Below, in pieces: positions 10,960 to 20,075 of a stretch of DNA of 64,000 bases (within the stretch, counting starts at the first letter, position 1; each line of letters opens with the position of its first letter). The stretch is from Amaurobius ferox (lineage: Eukaryota > Arthropoda > Arachnida > Araneae > Amaurobiidae). The position numbers and the translations under genes were made by a program. Where the stretch lies: NCBI GenBank assembly GCA_951213105.1, contig OX578140.1:119333653-119397652 (forward strand), in the 5' to 3' direction. A model generated the notes under the pieces. The model searched no databases. It saw only the letters and a list, made by a program, of their open reading frames with translations, and had not been told where the DNA came from.

Positions 10960-13272
10960 TCGAAAGCCCAGACCATCCGTCTCGTCCGAGGACTTAGAGA
11001 AACCATTTGGATGGCCGGGAAAATTTTGGAATAGTGGAGTCCGACCCCCACAGTCACGGTCCCCGGTCCAAGCAACCAGTAGTTTATTAAGATTCAAATA
11101 AAGTTTTACATTCTAAATGACAGAAGTTCAACAGCTTTGAATGCTGGAAAAAACTTTTACCCAAACAGACGGGGGACAGACAAATCAAAGTTTTCTGAAA
11201 ACGACATATACATTTCAAACAACAAAAAGCACTGCAATCAACATATAACACAGCAAACAACATAAAATGGAGTGGACTTTCATTAAATTAGATAATTTAG
11301 GTATTTTAAAGGTTAAGTTAAATACAAAGGTTAAAAGTTCTTGATCGATTTCAAGTTAATTTTAAATATTCTCTTTTCATCATTAAATCATTTAAAATAA
11401 TATAAATGTTAAAGGGTTCAAAAAAGAAATCACGTATCAAAGAATACAGTGAAGGGACGTTAAATACTATCAAATAATTACTAATTTCAATAAATTATTT
11501 TTATTTAATTATTATTAAATTATTTAAGGTTTAAGTTATCCCAAAATCAAAAGAGAAATCATAAGAGTGTTAAAATTTCAGAAGGTTATAAACGAAAACT
11601 CTCTTTCCCCTTTTAAAAGGAAAAAGAAGTTCCAAAAATTCAAATGCCAAAAAAGAACAGATGTAAAGTCTCAATATGTAAATAACTCTTTCACTAAAGT
11701 TCAAAAGACATATACGAGTATAAATCAAGATATAAGGATATGTACAAAATATTTGGTGAGCAAAATCTCGAGAAGAAGTTCGTTAAGACCTATATCAAGT
11801 CTAAAAGTTTGTTTGAGGATAATATATGCAGGAGGGAAAGTTATAAAGTTTTATGTATTGCTTGTACACGGGCGAGTTTCCTTTGTAGAGCAAAACATTT
11901 GGTGCGATCACGGGCATTATGTTGTGTATTCCATTTCAGAGATGAGTCTCTCCGGTTGGCCGATAAGCAGTTGATGCATGAAGGGATCTTTGCCTTACAG
12001 GTTTTAAAGGTATGGTTCTCCATCGTGCACTGACTGCAGCATCCAGAAGATCTCCGGCAGGAGAGCGCAGAATGTCCAAAGCCATGACAGCGGTAACAGA
12101 TTTGAACCGCAACGTATTTTTTAATGAACAGGTATTGAAAGTGGTGGTATATCTTTCTTTTCTCAGTAAGTTGCTTTCCAGCCTCAGCGTCGACCAAAAT
12201 AACCCAGTTCAGGAGTTCAAGTTTATTTTCAAAAGTTTTAATAACTTTGAAATCAAGTAGTTCACCAGAATTGAGATTATCCGAGAGAAGATTTTTAATA
12301 GCTGTTTCAGTAAAGGATGTCGGAACATTAAAGAGAATAAGAGCCGACCTCTTGCGAAGAGGTTTCAGTATGTCAAACTTCTCCGAAATATCAGAGTTTT
12401 CAAATATAGGCAGAAGGGATTCCTCCCCCTCTCCCCGACAAATGATCTTCAATGCTCCATTGTCCAAGGTCGAGATGTTATGGATTTTGACCTGGGAGGG
12501 ACAGTGTGACGAGAGAAGGTCTTTTCGTAGCTGATCAGCTGTTTTGGTGAGATCCTTTCCCCTCAGCAACACACTGGCATATGAAGGTTTGTTAGAGTTC
12601 TCGTAGTTAACAGGATTCACAGTGAAAGTTGGAACAGTCAACGAAGATAAGTTGTTAGAAATTGATTCGTTGATCCTGGTCGAGAGGTCAAGAGAGATGT
12701 TCTTTGTAATTTTCTCCAAATTCTCAGCAATGGAAGATTTAATCGAGGAAAGTTCCTCTCTGAGACAGTGCTTAATTTCCTGCAGAGGGGGAGGAGGAGG
12801 AGCAGCGGAAGGAAGCTCTTCAAGCAATTGGCTTTCAATAACGATCTCATCGATCTTATCGTCTAAATAAGTCAGATGGGTCGGAGAAGGTTTAACATAG
12901 CGAACAAGGTATGACCGGATACGTGAGCAGAGTTTTTTAATCAGACGAATAGAGGAAAGGTATGGATCAGGTTCCTCGTCTCCAGTCCCAGCGACAGTGA
13001 TCGAGCAAGAGTCCATCAAATCCCCAGGAGAGGGAAGCTGTTCAGATGAAGGGTCGGTACGGAGGTGTCCCGAGGCAGCAGGAGGAATGGAGAAAACGGT
13101 AAGTCGGGGAGGAGCATCAGCAAAAGCAGACGATCTAAAGGGATGCAGAGGTTCCCGAGGCACAGAAGATGTGATCTCAGAGTACGAGGCTGCAGAGGAT
13201 TTCAAGTTTTTCAAATCAACGATCGCTACCGAAGGTTGAAAGGATGATGAAGAGAAAAGGGATGAAGAGATC
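10960..13272 (-). mobile_element. LINE deletion copy with ORF1 only
   Basis: The minus strand carries a 5' region beginning at about 13272, the ORF1 at 13214-11841, then about 880 bp without ORF2, and a 3' end reading CCCGGCCATCCAAATGG to GGTCTGGGCTTTCGA. The 3' end abuts TCCATTGCAATTG (10947-10959). The 5' end abuts a one-mismatch copy (13273-13285) and, after a local tandem duplication, a perfect copy (13390-13402). The 3' end resembles the SINE tails here and matches the two ~60-bp insertions at 49429 and 56024. The 5' boundary is inferred. Confidence 0.65.
11841..13214 (-). CDS. LINE ORF1 (Gag-like, CCHC zinc knuckles)
   Basis: This is an uninterrupted 457-codon frame starting MKNLKSSAASYSEITSS. 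The N-terminal half is serine/proline-rich with a PPPPP run near residue 147; a predicted helical stretch (LREELSSIKSSIAENLEKIT) follows. The C-terminal part has retroviral-type zinc knuckles: CYRCHGFGHSALSC, then CSQCTMENHTFKTC, then a third, longer cysteine/histidine cluster starting CINC. Such proteins bind the LINE RNA to form the retrotransposition particle. It is the longest undamaged non-Copia frame in the window and suggests a fairly young insertion. No ORF2 follows, so it would need reverse transcriptase from elsewhere. The clade is uncertain; the CCHC layout fits Jockey/R1-like elements. Confidence 0.8.
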   Translation of the reverse strand: MKNLKSSAASYSEITSSVPREPLHPFRSSAFADAPPRLTVFSIPPAASGHLRTDPSSEQLPSPGDLMDSCSITVAGTGDEEPDPYLSSIRLIKKLCSRIRSYLVRYVKPSPTHLTYLDDKIDEIVIESQLLEELPSAAPPPPPLQEIKHCLREELSSIKSSIAENLEKITKNISLDLSTRINESISNNLSSLTVPTFTVNPVNYENSNKPSYASVLLRGKDLTKTADQLRKDLLSSHCPSQVKIHNISTLDNGALKIICRGEGEESLLPIFENSDISEKFDILKPLRKRSALILFNVPTSFTETAIKNLLSDNLNSGELLDFKVIKTFENKLELLNWVILVDAEAGKQLTEKRKIYHHFQYLFIKKYVAVQICYRCHGFGHSALSCRRSSGCCSQCTMENHTFKTCKAKIPSCINCLSANRRDSSLKWNTQHNARDRTKCFALQRKLARVQAIHKTL

Positions 13273-13487
13273 TATTGCAATTGTGTAAAAGTAGTATACA
13301 AACCATAACTATGTCACTCAAGATATGGGAATTTGTTTTTTCAAATTTATTTAAAAAATTTTTGAATTGAGAAAAGGATGATGAAGAGATCCATTGCAAT
13401 TGTGTAAAAGTAGTATACAAACCATAACTATGTCACTCAAGATATGGGAATTTGTTTTTTCAAATTTATTTAAAAATTTTTTAAAGG
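13250..13487. repeat. Tandem duplication, unit about 119 bp
   Basis: GAGAAAAGG, ATTGCAATTGTGTAAAAG, CATAACTATGTCACTC and GGGAATTTGTTTTTTC repeat in order, once from 13250 and once from about 13369. The duplication spans the inferred 5' junction of the ORF1-only LINE. Confidence 0.85.
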
Positions 13488-14071
13488 AATAATTTATTTA
13501 TTTTTGGGTTTGTAAATTTAAATAAATTAAAACACACCTCATTCGTACTCTACAGTAAGCCTTCGGGTCTGTCGTGTGGTCTGGATTTTTCACACCTCAT
13601 TCGTAAAGCTTGTATGAAATTATGCAACATAGTCCACTTAGGGCTGTCCCATAATAATCCATCCATATATTGCAAAATGTATTTTTTTTTTATGTTGGTG
13701 AAAAATTAATGAGTACGAGGTAGAAAATAGAAAGTAGTTTGTTAAAATGTTCCTCCTAAATCTTGTAGACCTGCTCCCAAATAGCATTTATGTACTCTCG
13801 AAGATGTTTCAAATCCTTATATGGTAGTTATCATCTCTGCTTTTGTCTGATTCATATACTACATTTTTATTAAATATTGTATTTTAAATTCAGTGTCAGG
13901 AGTACCACAGTGTTATTAGGTAGTTGGTGTCGTTTCTTATTGTGATAACATGCAAGTACCATTGATTGCTCAATTTCTCTACTTAACAATATTAGAATTA
14001 TATTTTTTTACATTGGAACATTTATCAAATTTTGCTGCTAAATTGCAACTAAAATGGCGACATTGGAAGAC
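13488..14071. other. AT-rich spacer, nothing recognised
   Basis: CACACCTCATTCGTA occurs twice (near 13535 and 13592). No coding potential is seen. Confidence 0.6.
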
Positions 14072-14076
14072 AATTT

Positions 14077-14931
14077 TGTCGGCTGCTATTGCTGAGTTAG
14101 CTGAGCGACTTGACTAGAAAAATTTGAAAGTCATTTGCAGATTTAGCAGTGTTTTGGCCATATCCATATCTGAAGTGCTGGTAAAGAAAATTTTGTAGCA
14201 GATGATATGCAGTAGTGATGTGTTTTCTCAAGAAAACAAGCTCGTTAAACACAAACACAATTTATTTGTTGTGAGATCCATTGCATCAGATGAAGTTACA
14301 AAATAAAACACTGTAACATTCGTTGCAAAGCAAAATTATATACAATGAGCTAGCAAGCTCATGAAAAAGGTTTTAAACAGTTTTTATGACTAGGCACACA
14401 CTCTCAGTTACTATAACATCGGTAAGTAGAAAAAACAGCTACTGTACCACACATGCCGTGCACGTTAATGAAGCCACCATCATCAGGTCACACGTCATGG
14501 CTTTAGAAGTTAGACTACTCTCTACCGATCAAGGTCTGCCTTCCATACAAGGTCTTTCACCGTCGATCACCGTCTGATCGATCTGACTATACGTCGAGTC
14601 TTAAGTCTGCATAACTACAAGATCTTAAACTCTGAAAAGTCTCCCACGTCTACTACATGGTCAGTCAAGGTCTGTAAAGTCTCTGAATAACTGAGAATGT
14701 GTCCTATCATATATACACTGTGATGGGTACGCTCCGGAACACAACCGTTGACGGCAGCGCCCTCACTATATGCAAATCAGAATGCGCGCGCGGCGAGATG
14801 GCGATTTGCATGAATGGCATGTTCTGTTCCCGTCACGAGTCGTTCACGAGAACGGTAGAACCATTCTAAAAATGTAAACACGTTCTCGCGATAACGAGAA
14901 TCGCGACGAAAACAGAACCAAGTTTCCAACA
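14077..14931 (-). repeat. Copia LTR (3' LTR relative to transcription)
   Basis: Begins TGTTGGAAACTTGG and ends TAGCCGACA on the minus strand. Base-for-base reading against 19073-19927 shows no difference that I can find. It holds a TATA-like box (14709-14715), AATAAA (14261-14266) and two octamer motifs ATGCAAAT in opposite orientations (14770-14777, 14804-14811). Confidence 0.95.
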
Positions 14932-14942
14932 ATCGGCCCCCT
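14932..14942 (-). promoter_or_regulatory. Polypurine tract
   Basis: The minus strand GAGGGGGCCGA directly precedes the 3' LTR, the position of the plus-strand primer in LTR elements. It is short and contains two C, so the exact tract is uncertain. Confidence 0.6.
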
Positions 14943-15184
14943 CATGCAAAACCCCAAATCTCGGCGCACGTGCTATCAATCAATGAAATTATTCTAAAAA
15001 ACATAACAGCAAAAATGTCAAGTTCTTTAGTATCCAGCAAAAACATAAAGTATATATATTACTTTTCATGTTAAGCAAAAAAAAAATTTATCATTGAAAG
15101 AAAAATTTAGATATCATTGAAACACTAAGTTCCAAAAAATTTAATTTAAGTCAAAATTTAAGTTTCAAGAAATTTAAGTATAAT

Positions 15185-15645
15185 AATTTAAATTTAACAT
15201 TTAAGATTAAAAAAATTTTACTATAAATATCAAATTCAATTTGTGTAGAAAATTTTATGTATAATTATTAAATTTAACATTTAAGATTAAAAAAATTTCA
15301 CTTTAAATATCAAATTCAATTATGTAGAAAATTTTATGTATAATTATTAAATTTAACATTTAAGATTAAAAAAATTTCACTATAAATATCAAATTCAATT
15401 ATGTAGAAAATTTTATGTATAATTATTAAATTTAACATTTAAGATTAAAAATTTCACTATAAATATCAAATTCAATTATGTAGAAAATTTTATGTATAAT
15501 TATTAAATTTAACATTTAAGATTAAAAAAATTTCACTATAAATATCAAATTCAATTTGTGTAGAAAATTTCATGTATAACTATTAAATTTAACATTTAAG
15601 ATTAAAAATTTACTATAAATATTAAATTCAATTATGGCTGTTCAT
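15185..15645. repeat. Tandem repeat, about 79 bp x 6, inside the Copia element
   Basis: TTTAACATTTAAGATT recurs six times at intervals close to 79 bp, with CAAATTCAATT and GTAGAAAATTTTATGTAT between. The array occupies the interval where RNase H coding would be expected. Confidence 0.9.
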
Positions 15646-16025
15646 TATCTCTGTCCAAGACCAGTATACATAATTAATACTAATAGCAATGACACAGATA
15701 ATGAAAGATTTTTTTTTTCCTTTCTGTGTTGTATTCAAATTTAAATAAGTGGTTTGTCATCAATGAATCATAGCCAAGTGTATGATAACAAGGAGTAAAC
15801 ACACAAAATAATACACATAAGCATAACTGTCTTATGCGGGAATTGAAAACATGGATATATATATACATTCAGTGTAATGTGAAAAATTTTAGAAAGTTCA
15901 TTGTAAACAATACACATATATATACTCTAGATACAATTATCTGCATCACAGAGGGAGGAGTAAAATATACGATATCCTAACCATATTTTGTAAAAGAAAG
16001 AAAAAAAAATTTAGAAGTTACAAAT

Positions 16026-18917
16026 TTAATCATTTTTGTTTTTGGAAATTTGATTACAAAAATTTAATGCTAAAAATTCCTCAAACATTTGGCAAATCTT
16101 ATTAATGTACTGCCTATGATGTATAAAAATTTTGTTATTGATTTCAGCAAATTCCACACCTAACAGTTTTTGGACCTTCCCTAGAGATTTGATATCAAAT
16201 TCTCCCTTTAGCAAAGAAACTACATGATCAATATCACCTATTATTTCTATGTTGCTTGCCTCTGGCCTGGATTTGATATCTCTCTTTTCTCTGAAGTTAA
16301 ACAAATTTTGGTCATAATGTATGTTAGCCTTAGCACAGAATTTTTTAACATCATTATGACTTCTCAGCCTATGTTTATCACCCCTCACTGAGTAGTAAAC
16401 ATCAGTTCGAGTTCCATCAGGCCTGGGTACAGCTTTCCTTTCCCAATCTATGTTTGAACAGGGGGTCAGATCGGAATCAGCAGGAGAGTCCTCTTCCTCA
16501 CTAGTATGACTAGTGTCATGGCTCTCACCTGCTTCTTCCTCTGACTCACTATCCAAACATCCCGATCCTGAATCTGATGTTCGAGTAAAACCCGATTTCT
16601 TTTGGGTGAAGTTTCTAGGTCGAATGGGGTCCAGGACGCCTTCCGCTGCTTCCATCTCCTCAAAACGGACATTGCTTATTTCTAATATTTTTCCTTCTTT
16701 CACAAGAAGAATTCTATAGCCCCTGGTATTTTCCGCATATCCTACCATAACTCCCAGTTGAGCTCTTAGGTCTAGCTTCTTCCTAAGCTGTTTTGCTATA
16801 CCAGCATAAGCCTTACATCCAAAAACTCTGAGATGGGATACAGCAGGCTTCTTCCCATAGTACAATTCGTGTGGAGTTTTAACTTTAAATTTATGGCAAA
16901 TCCTGTTCTTTGTATAAGTAAAACATAGGATTGCCTCTGCCCACATTTTGTCACCAACTTTGCTTTGATTAAGCATTGCCTTGACACAATCTAACGCTGT
17001 CAGGTTGAATCTTTCAGATACCCCGTTTTGTTCGGGTGTATAAGTGTTAGATCGTTCATGCTTAATCCCTAACTTTTTCAAAAAAGCTTTAAATTGACCG
17101 TGACAAAATTCCATGCCGTTATCAGTACGGATGCACAAAATCTTTTTGCCTAATTGTCTCTCCTGACAAGCTTGAAAATCCTGAAAAACTTTGAACACAT
17201 CTGATTTTTGTTTTAAAACAAAAACAAACACCTTGCGGCTAAAATCGTCTGTTATAGTCAAGAAGTATTTGTTTCCCCCCAATGAAGCTACAGGCATTGG
17301 ACCACAAACGTCCATGTGCAGTAATTGCAAAGGTTCTGTAGATCTAATCCTGCCTATTGGTTTGTACGAAACTCTTTTAGATTTTGCAAGTTTGCAATGA
17401 ATGCAATTTACTTTTGCATATTTTAATTTTGGGAGTCCGTTTGCCGCGGAAACTTTACTTGTTTGGTGCAAGTAGTCTGAGTTAATATGGCCATATCTTC
17501 TATGCCATAATTCAGTTTTGTTCAGAATTTCAACTGTTGAACCACTAATTTTATTTGACTTTGATTTTAAATCAGATTTGTTTTTCCTTTTATTCAAGTT
17601 AGGCCTAATTTTGTTTTGACTTTGACTATTTGTTGCAGGGGTTTTTCTAACCTGTTTAGAATTTTTGTCCCTATCCTGATCTCCTTTACGGCCCTCAACA
17701 CTACTATTTAAACTTTTAGTTGAGTACTGTGGTTTTAAGAAATACAATCCTTCTTTACGTTTAGCGTAAAAGAAATTTTCTCCCTCAGGAGTCTTAAACC
17801 ATAGAATACCTTTGGCTGCACTAAAAGAATAGCCCTGCTCTTCTAATACAGATGCGGCCAACAAGTTACGCCGTAATTTTGGTGAATACATAACATTTTG
17901 TAACACAATATTATTTGTATGATCTTTAAATTTAACATACATGTTCACCGTTCCAATAGCCTCAACTGGGCTTTCCATATCACCCACTGCTAGCGACATA
18001 GATGTATCCTTACATTTATCAAATTTTGAAAACATTTTAACATCATTACAAAAGTGTCGCGTAGCAGCGGTGTCAATCACCCAGCTGAGCCTATTGTCAG
18101 GATTATCAACAATATTAGCTTCTACATTTATATTTGAAAATACTTCAATAATACTAGAGCTAGTCATCTTTTTCAATTTTGGGCATTGTGCCTTTACATG
18201 ACCATTTTTATTACACATAAAACATGGTCCTATGACCTTAATAGACCTTTTAACTTTGGTGACATTTTTACATTTAGCGTTAACATTTGAAAAATATACA
18301 GATGAATTGGAACTTACATTATTATTGTCATGATCCTTCCTCAACTGTCTAATCCTGCCCTCCTCCAAGGAGAGTTCTTTCTGAATTTTATCCAATTTAA
18401 AATCAGTATCGCTCCAGCGATAAATGATTTGGATGATACTCTGGTACTGGGCTGGGAGATACCGGATGGCTTGGAATGCCACGTACACATCCTCCACGGG
18501 GTGATTCACGTTCTTGAGCTTGGTGACAGCTTTCCTTATCCTCGTACAGAATATGTCGATGGGCTCCTCGATCTCCGGGCGTAGACTGAAAAACTCGTCC
18601 AACAGATGAACTAGATTGGCGCGCGTTGGGGCCTCAAAATGCGCCTCCAACTTCTCCCACGCATCCGCCGGGCTGTCGTCGATGTCGAGCAGTTCTCTGT
18701 ACTCCGCCGAGATATTTCGAAACAGGATGGAAAGTGCGCGGTCGCTACTGCGCATGTACTCCTCTCGCTCGCGGCGTGACGTAGATTCGTCGACTGGTAA
18801 TGCAGTACGGTTGATGTGGCCGTAACATCCTTCTCCTTTCAGGATAAATGAAATTTCATTACGCCAGGTGACGTAATTGTCCCTGTTTAACGCTTCTATG
18901 CCGTTGCTCACCGCCAT
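16026..18917 (-). CDS. Copia Gag-protease-integrase polyprotein with in-frame loss of RT core
   Basis: This is a single 963-codon frame starting MAVSNGIEALNRDNYVTWRN. It holds a Copia-type Gag (about residues 1-215), a zinc knuckle CFMCNKNGHVKAQC, a protease block WVIDTAATRHFC (family form D-S/T-G, here DTA), the pre-integrase motif LWHRRYGHIN, and an integrase core with HMDVCGPM, CIRTDNGMEF and EQNGVSERFN as the D, D and E blocks. After a short RT entry (NIDWERKAVPRPDG to HYDQNLFNF) it jumps to sequence that normally follows the YVDD motif (IIGDIDHVVSLLKGEFDIKS, LLGVEF). The RT palm, including YVDD, is missing without loss of frame. The frame ends shortly afterwards, so RNase H is also absent. 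Gag and integrase could still be made; DNA synthesis would need RT from another element. Confidence 0.92.
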   Translation of the reverse strand: MAVSNGIEALNRDNYVTWRNEISFILKGEGCYGHINRTALPVDESTSRREREEYMRSSDRALSILFRNISAEYRELLDIDDSPADAWEKLEAHFEAPTRANLVHLLDEFFSLRPEIEEPIDIFCTRIRKAVTKLKNVNHPVEDVYVAFQAIRYLPAQYQSIIQIIYRWSDTDFKLDKIQKELSLEEGRIRQLRKDHDNNNVSSNSSVYFSNVNAKCKNVTKVKRSIKVIGPCFMCNKNGHVKAQCPKLKKMTSSSIIEVFSNINVEANIVDNPDNRLSWVIDTAATRHFCNDVKMFSKFDKCKDTSMSLAVGDMESPVEAIGTVNMYVKFKDHTNNIVLQNVMYSPKLRRNLLAASVLEEQGYSFSAAKGILWFKTPEGENFFYAKRKEGLYFLKPQYSTKSLNSSVEGRKGDQDRDKNSKQVRKTPATNSQSQNKIRPNLNKRKNKSDLKSKSNKISGSTVEILNKTELWHRRYGHINSDYLHQTSKVSAANGLPKLKYAKVNCIHCKLAKSKRVSYKPIGRIRSTEPLQLLHMDVCGPMPVASLGGNKYFLTITDDFSRKVFVFVLKQKSDVFKVFQDFQACQERQLGKKILCIRTDNGMEFCHGQFKAFLKKLGIKHERSNTYTPEQNGVSERFNLTALDCVKAMLNQSKVGDKMWAEAILCFTYTKNRICHKFKVKTPHELYYGKKPAVSHLRVFGCKAYAGIAKQLRKKLDLRAQLGVMVGYAENTRGYRILLVKEGKILEISNVRFEEMEAAEGVLDPIRPRNFTQKKSGFTRTSDSGSGCLDSESEEEAGESHDTSHTSEEEDSPADSDLTPCSNIDWERKAVPRPDGTRTDVYYSVRGDKHRLRSHNDVKKFCAKANIHYDQNLFNFREKRDIKSRPEASNIEIIGDIDHVVSLLKGEFDIKSLGKVQKLLGVEFAEINNKIFIHHRQYINKICQMFEEFLALNFCNQISKNKND

Positions 18918-19055
18918 AGTCTTTAACTGTGACTAGAGTGCGTTGTTTACCTTTCTGCTTGATGCAAATGGCGCCGGTCGCGGCCCCCGTCGATGGAATT
19001 CACAACTCTTCACTGCTGCTTTATCACGGATAAAAGTTATGGCCTTGACATACTA

Positions 19056-19069
19056 CTGGGCCCATAACC
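19056..19069 (-). promoter_or_regulatory. Primer binding site, initiator tRNA-Met half-molecule type
   Basis: The minus strand reads GGTTATGGGCCCAG immediately inside the 5' LTR. It matches what I recall of Drosophila copia priming, which uses the anticodon-stem region of initiator tRNA-Met and not its 3' end. Confidence 0.85.
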
Positions 19070-19072
19070 AAA

Positions 19073-19927
19073 TGTCGGCTGCTATTGCTGAGTTAGCTGA
19101 GCGACTTGACTAGAAAAATTTGAAAGTCATTTGCAGATTTAGCAGTGTTTTGGCCATATCCATATCTGAAGTGCTGGTAAAGAAAATTTTGTAGCAGATG
19201 ATATGCAGTAGTGATGTGTTTTCTCAAGAAAACAAGCTCGTTAAACACAAACACAATTTATTTGTTGTGAGATCCATTGCATCAGATGAAGTTACAAAAT
19301 AAAACACTGTAACATTCGTTGCAAAGCAAAATTATATACAATGAGCTAGCAAGCTCATGAAAAAGGTTTTAAACAGTTTTTATGACTAGGCACACACTCT
19401 CAGTTACTATAACATCGGTAAGTAGAAAAAACAGCTACTGTACCACACATGCCGTGCACGTTAATGAAGCCACCATCATCAGGTCACACGTCATGGCTTT
19501 AGAAGTTAGACTACTCTCTACCGATCAAGGTCTGCCTTCCATACAAGGTCTTTCACCGTCGATCACCGTCTGATCGATCTGACTATACGTCGAGTCTTAA
19601 GTCTGCATAACTACAAGATCTTAAACTCTGAAAAGTCTCCCACGTCTACTACATGGTCAGTCAAGGTCTGTAAAGTCTCTGAATAACTGAGAATGTGTCC
19701 TATCATATATACACTGTGATGGGTACGCTCCGGAACACAACCGTTGACGGCAGCGCCCTCACTATATGCAAATCAGAATGCGCGCGCGGCGAGATGGCGA
19801 TTTGCATGAATGGCATGTTCTGTTCCCGTCACGAGTCGTTCACGAGAACGGTAGAACCATTCTAAAAATGTAAACACGTTCTCGCGATAACGAGAATCGC
19901 GACGAAAACAGAACCAAGTTTCCAACA
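19073..19927 (-). repeat. Copia LTR (5' LTR, promoter side)
   Basis: Same sequence as the other LTR at a constant offset of 4996. The TATA-like box is at 19705-19711 and the octamer motifs are at 19766-19773 and 19800-19807. An imperfect inverted repeat (CGTTCTCGCGATAACGAGAA) lies near the LTR start. Confidence 0.95.
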
Positions 19928-19929
19928 AA

Positions 19930-20075
19930 TTTTGGCAACTATTTTCACCTTATTAGGAGACTATTTTGGCAACTATTTTCACCTTATTAGGAGACTATTT
20001 TGGTAACTATTTTCACCTTATTAGGAAACTATTTTGGCAACTATTTTCAGCTTATGGGGCTACTAAAGCAACTAT
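19930..20075. repeat. Tandem repeat, about 35 bp unit
   Basis: TTTGGCAACTATTTTCACC followed by TTATTAGGAGACTA repeats about three times and decays. It borders the Copia insertion site, which shows the host sequence at the target. Confidence 0.85.

Larger units (their letters stand above)
14077..19927 (-). mobile_element. Copia (Ty1/copia) LTR retrotransposon lacking RT core and RNase H
   Basis: Two 855-bp LTRs bracket a minus-strand gag-pol frame. The target duplication AATTT lies at 14072-14076 and 19928-19932. LTRs have TG...CA ends. A primer binding site lies next to the transcriptionally 5' LTR (right side) and a purine tract next to the other. The total of 5851 bp is typical for Copia, but about 1.1 kb of the 3' interior is non-coding AT-rich repeat instead of RT/RNase H. 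LTR pairs that look identical indicate recent insertion. Confidence 0.95.

Noticed and set aside
12012..13247. Plus-strand frames opposite the LINE ORF1
   Set aside because: Shadows of the minus-strand ORF1; they lack domain similarity and are fragmented.
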